Shown here piece by piece: positions 59,450 through 64,000 of a stretch of 64,000 nucleotides of DNA. The stretch comes from Advenella kashmirensis WT001 (GTDB lineage: Bacteria > Pseudomonadota > Gammaproteobacteria > Burkholderiales > Burkholderiaceae_B), in assembly GCF_000219915.2 (NCBI RefSeq), contig NC_017964.1, positions 1,860,001 through 1,924,000 of the forward strand. Reading direction: 5' to 3'. Each line of letters opens with the position of its first letter. Within the stretch, counting starts at the first letter, position 1. Under the pieces are notes generated by a model. The model saw only the letters and a list, made by a program, of their open reading frames with translations. It was not told the DNA's origin and made no database searches. The position numbers and the translations under genes were made by a program.

Positions 59450-60606
59450 TTATGGAGTAATGGACGACTGTAAGATGCGTTTTGCCAGAAAAGCCCTGTG
59501 CAGCTCGTTGGCACCATCGTAAATGCGAAACGGACGCGCTTCGCGCCAGATGCACGAGACAACAGTGTCATCCGATACGCCAAGTGCCCCCATCATTTGC
59601 ATACATCTGTCGGCAACTCGTCCGATGCTTCCGATACGAATATCTTTGCCATTGCAGATTCATTTTTTACCGATACTGCCCGATCCATTAGCATGGCGCA
59701 CTCCCGGACCATCAGCCGGCTTGCATGCAAGTCAATATGACAGTCGGCAATCATGGCCTGGATTTGCTGCAGGTCCGATAGACGGCTGCCGAAGGCATCT
59801 CTTGTCTGCACATAGTCTTGCGCAATTTCCAGGGCGCGCCTGGCCCGGCCGATGAATCGCATGCAATGCGACAGACGAGCCGGCTCCAGACGAAGTTGGA
59901 TGTGCTTCATCCCCATGCCAATCTGGCCCAGCACGGCATCATCAGGTACATGGCAGTTTTCAAGCAGGATTTCAGCATGCCCGCCGATCTGGTAGCTGGT
60001 GACGGTCGTGATATCCCGGATGACACGATAGCCCGGTATGTTGGTGGGAATGATAAACAGCGTCACGCCTTCATCGGTCCTGGCAGGCAAAATGGCGAAA
60101 TCGGCAGCGACGCCACCGCTGATAAATTTCTTATGGCCGTTGATGACCCATCCGTTTCGATTTCGTGTTGCCTGGGTTTGCAACATATTCGGATCGGAAC
60201 CTGCGCCGGGCGCCGGCTCGGTCATGGCAAAACACGCACGCTTTTCACCGCGGGTCAACGGTCCGAGGTAGGCCTGCTTTTGTTCTTCGGTGCCAAGATG
60301 CAACAGGGTAAGCATATTCGGCTGGTCGGGTGGGGCGCAATTGAGCGCAAGCGGACCGAGCATGCCGCGGCCTGCCTCTTCAAAAATGACGGCACATTCA
60401 CTCCAGTTCAGACCGAGCCCGCCCCATTCGATGGGCAATTGCGGGCCGTAGATGCCTGCGGCTCTGGCTTGTGCACGCAGTTGCCCGCAAGCGACATCCA
60501 GTGCGGCAACGTCTTTTTCCAGCGCCGGCTGCTCAAGGGGTATAGCCGCCGTGTTGATAAATTGCACGACTTTATCTGTGAGCGTTTCTATTTTTTCATC
60601 CAACAT
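59450..60606 (-). CDS. Acyl-CoA dehydrogenase family protein 1 (frameshifted as sequenced)
   Basis: FAD-dependent dehydrogenase that introduces a double bond into an acyl-CoA; about 385 residues after repair. Motifs: LPIEWGGLGLNWSECAVIFEEAGRGMLGPLALN, CFAMTEPAPGAGSDPNMLQTQA, INGHKKFISGG, QIGGHAEILLENCHVPDDAVLG and SRLSDLQQIQAMIADCHIDLHASRLM. The subclass resembles ACAD10/11-like and other short-chain family proteins. The frame breaks at the CC 59622-59623 (plus strand): an added base replaces the early stop by GRVADRCMQMMGALGVSDDT and the family-typical end. It sits between Bug receptor 2 and the reductase, with gaps of 10-18 bases. Confidence 0.9.
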
Positions 60607-60624
60607 AAATGAACATGTCCTGGT

Positions 60625-61586
60625 TTAATTTTGTAGATGCAAGTTGGCATCACGAACAATGGCTTGCCATTTTTCGGATTCTTCGTGGATGTATTGCGTA
60701 AACTGTTCCGGTGTTCCGCCGACGGTGTGGATACCCTGTTCAAGTAAAAAGCCTTGTACCGCTTTATCTTTCAGCACGTCGTTAAGCTGTGTATTCAACT
60801 TGCGGATCACTGCGGGCGGTGTGCCGGCCGGTGCAAGCACACCCCACCATGAAGCGGCCACTACCGGAATTCCCAGTTCGGTGAGCGTGGGTACGTCCGG
60901 CAAGGCAGGGCTACGTTTATCGGAGGCAATGGCCAACGGCGCCAGACGCCCGGCTTTCACCTGCCCGTAAGCGGGAGCGAGGTTGTCAAAACTCAGTGCA
61001 CTTGCGTGCCGGAGGTGGCAACTACCGCTTCGGCGCTACCCTTGTATGGCACATGTTGTAAATGCAGACCCGTTCTGCGATTGAAGATTTCAGCGGCCAT
61101 ATGAGGAATGCTGCCAACCCCCGCGGTGGCATAAGACAATGCTTCGCCTTGTCGACTTTGGGTCAGAATGTCCTGAATCTTTTTAACGCTGCTATTGGGG
61201 CTGGTAAAAATGTAAACGGGCACATCGGTTGCCAGCACGACCGGAACCAGATCTGTTTTTACGTTGTAGGGTAGCGTTTTATAAAAGGCGGGATTGGTAG
61301 CCAGGTTGGCGGTGCCCATCAACAGAGTATAGCCATCGGGCTTGGCGCGCGCTACATAGTGAGTGCCAATCTGTGTCGCACCGCCTGCCTTGTTCTCGAC
61401 CACAATCGGCTGCTTGAGCCGCTGACCAAGTGTTTTGGCAATAATACGCGCAGCTGTATCCGTCCCGCCGCCAGCGGCGTAAGGAACGACAAGTGTGATA
61501 GGCCTGTCCGGATACTCGCCTGCCAGCGCTGGTACAGGAAGCCCGGCAGCTGTAGCCAGGGAGACGAGGGCGATTGTTTTTTTCAT
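60625..61586 (-). CDS. Bug-family tricarboxylate transporter receptor 2 (frameshifted as sequenced)
   Basis: Periplasmic carboxylate-binding receptor, about 320 residues after repair. Signal peptide MKKTIALVSLATAAGLPVPALA, then GEYPDRPITLVVPYAAGGGTDTAAR, VENKAGGATQIG, KPDGYTLLMGT, HVPYKGSAEAVVA and GVLAPAGTPPAV. GGAG precedes the ATG at 61586. The frame breaks at 60999 (plus strand), where one added base makes GTQVALSFDNLAPAYGQVKAGRLAPL. It directly follows receptor 3 (20 bases) in the operon. No TctAB permease genes are in the window. Confidence 0.9.
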
Positions 61587-61606
61587 ATCATTGCTCCGGT
61601 AGCCTG

Positions 61607-62577
61607 TTAATTGACACTGACATTGGTCTGTTTGATCATATCGGCCCACCAGCGTGTTTCGTCGCTGATCTGCTTGGCAAAGGCTTCGGGTGTATTTCCT
61701 TCAGGTTCTGCGCCCAGTTCGGTCAGGCGCTTGCGAATGTCGGGACGTTTTAACACTTGTACTGCTGCATCATGCAGTTGCCGGACAATGGGTCCGGGGG
61801 TTCCTTTGGGCACCATCAAGCCCTTCCAGGCCATAATGACATAGCCATTGAGACCCTGTTCTTCAAATGTCTGAATATTGGGCAGCGCCTGGGATCTTTT
61901 TGAGCTGGGTACGCCCAGTGCGCGCAATTTTCCGCTTACGGCATGCGGTAACAGCGGTGGCATGTTGTCAATCATCACGTTGATGTGATTGGCCAGCAGA
62001 TCGCTAATGGCCGGACCCGACCCTTTGTAGGCACATGCTGCATTTTCAGGCCCGCCATTTTGTTCAGAAGTTCGCCAGCCAGATGCGCAGGACTTCCAGC
62101 ACCGGGAGAGCCAAAGGATATGGTCTGCGGATGGCTCTTTGCATAGGTAATGAATTCTTTGAGGTTTTTGGCGGGGATTTCGGGGTTGACGACCATCAGG
62201 TTATGTTCCCGGGTCAGCGCAGTCACCGGCAGCAGATCTTTGCTGGGGCTGTAGTTCATGTTTTTGTACAGGCTGGGATTGATGACCGTCGGGCCTGCCG
62301 CGGCCAAAAGGACGGTATACCCGTCCGGTTTTGCCGTGGCGACAAAGTGGCCTCCTATATTGCCGCCTGCACCTGGTTTGTTTTCGACTACGATTGCCTG
62401 GCCCAGAATAGGGCGCATGGCCTCGGCAAGCAGCCGCCCCAGGATATCGGTTGATCCGCCCGGCGCAAATGGAATAATCATCCTGATCGGCTGGTCGGGA
62501 TAGGCCGCGCTGGCCAAGCCGGGCGCGACACCGATTATGACAGTTGAAATAATCGTGAATATGGATCTTTTGAACAT
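61607..62577 (-). CDS. Bug-family tricarboxylate transporter receptor 3 (frameshifted as sequenced)
   Basis: A second Bug receptor in the cluster, about 323 residues after repair, clearly distinct in sequence from receptor 2. It shows MFKRSIFTIISTVIIGVAPGLASAAYPDQPI (signal cut as ASA-AY), MIIPFAPGGSTDILGRLLAE, VENKPGAGGNIGG, KPDGYTVLLAAAGP and GLMVPKGTPGPIV. GGAGAC precedes the ATG. The frame breaks at the GG 62030-62031 (plus strand); one added base gives HVPYKGSGPAISDLLANHIN. Two different receptors in one operon suggest either two related substrates or one of them acting as sensor. Confidence 0.9.
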
Positions 62578-62646
62578 GATTGTCTCCGTTGTTATTGGGC
62601 CTTCTGACGAGGCATCGTTGTATTGCGAATGAAATGGAAGGAGGTC

Positions 62647-63812
62647 TTAACGGCCGGGTTCGAAGCCGGCATTTTTTAACGTCAGACGCGCAATGTTGAG
62701 CTGGTGGATCTGACTGGTGCCTTCATACAGGCGGAACAGGCGTACATCGCGGTAAAAGCGCTCAATGCCAAAGTCCGCGATATAGCCATATCCGCCGAAC
62801 ATCTGGACACAGCGGTCGGCGACCCGTCCGCACATTTCAGAGGAAAAATATTTGCAAATGGATGCATTCATCGTGACATCCTTGCCTTCGTCGCGTTCTC
62901 GTGCCGTTTGCAGCACGAGTGCTTTTGCCGTTTCAATGTCCGTTTTGCAATCGGCGATCATCGCCTGAATCAATTGAAAATTCATCAGAGGTTGACCAAA
63001 TTGAGAGCGATTACCCACAAATTTCATGGCTTCGTCCAACATGCGAATTGCCGGACCAATACACAGCGCCGCCAGGTGAATACGCTGTTTATTCAATACC
63101 TTCATGGCAGTTTTGAAACCCATCCCTTCTGTCCCGCCAATCAGGTTGGACGCGGGCACGCGGCAGTTGTCGAAATGCACTTCGGACACGGGTGAACCGG
63201 CTTGTCCCATTTTTTCGTAGGGCTGCCCGGTAGTCAGGCCTGGAGTGGTGCGTTCTACCAGAAATGCGGAAATACCGCTGGCTTTGCGATTATCCGGATC
63301 GGTGCGTGCCATCACAGTGAAAACATCGGCTATCGGCGCATTGGTAATAAAGCATTTTGTACCGTTCAACACATAATGATCGCCTTCGCGTCTTGCTGTG
63401 GTCTGTAATGCTGTGGCATCTGAACCGGCTTCCGGTTCTGTCAAAGCAAATGAGCCGGTCATCCGTCCGCTGGCCAGCTCCGGCAGATAACGCTGCTTCT
63501 GTTCGGGTGTACCATCGGCCACCAGCCTTCGGATCCGATACCGGTGTTGGTACCCACACGTGCTCGAAATGCGACCGAGCATTGGGATAACTGCATGGCG
63601 GCAAGAACCAGTTCTTCGGTTGTCATGCCCAGCCCGCCGTATTGCTCGGGAATCGAGTAGCCGAACATATTCTGCTCTGCCATATCTCTGACAACATCTT
63701 CAGGAACTTCGTCCGATTGTGCAACGTGCTTTTCTTGTGGCACCAGGCGTTCATGTACAAAACGTTGCAGTGAATCTAAAAAAATAGTGAACGACTCGGG
63801 ATCCCGCAGCAT
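62647..63812 (-). CDS. Acyl-CoA dehydrogenase family protein 2 (frameshifted as sequenced)
   Basis: Acyl-CoA dehydrogenase of about 388 residues after repair, first gene of the minus-strand cluster. Motifs: MAEQNMFGYSIPEQYGGLGMTTEELVLAAMQLS, SFALTEPEAGSDATALQTTARREGDHYVLNGTKCFITNAP, GFKTAMKVLNKQRIHLAALCIG, CGRVADRCVQMFGGYGYIADFGIERFYRDVRLFRLYEGTSQIHQLNIAR (conserved C-terminal FAD region). The frame breaks near 63525 (plus strand); one added base gives GSEGLVADGTPEQK. AAGGAGA precedes the ATG at 63812. A divergent gene starts at 63978, likely the regulator. Confidence 0.92.
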
Positions 63813-63977
63813 ATTGGTTCTCCTTCTCTGCTTTTGTTAGTGGTGATGGCGATAGTGTGTGATTGTTGGAAAAGCATAGCAATTTATATTTAATAGCGAT
63901 ATTATTGTTTCGATATATTGAATTTAAATCTAATAAACTTTAATTTTTTGCCGTTTTTTTGAGGAGAGATTTTCAGG

Positions 63978-64000
63978 ATGGAAGACACAGATAAGCATAG
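63978..64000 (+). CDS. Start of a plus-strand gene, truncated by window edge
   Basis: Only the first seven codons (MEDTDKH) are visible after GAGGAGAG some ten bases upstream. The strong ribosome site and divergent placement from the catabolic cluster suggest a regulatory gene, but its family cannot be read. Confidence 0.45.

Overview
The window looks like a chromosomal segment of a betaproteobacterium of the order Burkholderiales, most likely family Alcaligenaceae (an Advenella/Bordetella relative). This taxonomic call is an inference. It rests on several Bug-type periplasmic receptors, a trxA-rho pair, the hemC-hemD-hemX-hemY-ppa order, a phosphatase-iscR-iscS-iscU-iscA-hscB-hscA-fdx block and DUF2889/DIP1984 family proteins. 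Nearly all of it is core genome; I see no prophage, insertion sequence, integron, CRISPR array or rRNA operon.

Layout. 1-9230: a truncated branched-chain amino-acid-type binding protein, a LysE exporter, a Bug receptor, tRNA-Leu(CAG), small conserved proteins, an AI-2E family permease, a lytic transglycosylase-like lipoprotein, a BenE-type transporter, and lexA with its SOS box. 9300-16630: aromatic aminotransferase, uvrB, an unknown membrane-anchored protein, rdgC, then recA-recX behind a second SOS box. 16860-24800: cfa, divergent metR/metE, a DUF2889 protein, sucCD. 24930-33560: two terC paralogues, a 31-residue membrane peptide, hemCDXY, ppa and a fumarylacetoacetase-family hydrolase. 33900-36800: three tandem paralogous lipoproteins, then rho and trxA on the minus strand. 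37080-49130: parE-parC, a flavin/[2Fe-2S] reductase, alaS, tusA, rpsP-rimM-trmD (without rplS) and a luciferase-like monooxygenase. 49420-55470: a low-molecular-weight phosphatase and the isc/hsc iron-sulphur operon. 55600-64000: an undescribed-looking 53-residue membrane protein gene, then a six-gene minus-strand cluster (acyl-CoA synthetase, acrylyl-CoA-reductase-like enzyme, two acyl-CoA dehydrogenases, two Bug receptors) that looks like a pathway for uptake and CoA-dependent breakdown of an unknown carboxylate.

The most striking property of the sequence is technical. Nineteen genes, including the essential or central alaS, rho, parC, recA, hemD, sucC and metE, are each broken by a one-base loss (two losses in one gene). 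In every case adding back one base to a run or to a single G/C restores the family sequence. All are in the same direction. I therefore annotate them as full-length genes with a frameshift as sequenced, and regard base-calling or assembly error as much more likely than real inactivation.

The best candidates for new biology are the 53-residue membrane protein (55619-55780), the tandem lipoprotein array (33906-34901), a 12-bp minisatellite in the rpsP-rimM gap (46312-46443), an orphan minus-strand terminator and hairpin upstream of recA (14686-14757), the paired operators in front of iscR (50159-50213), and the carboxylate catabolic cluster.
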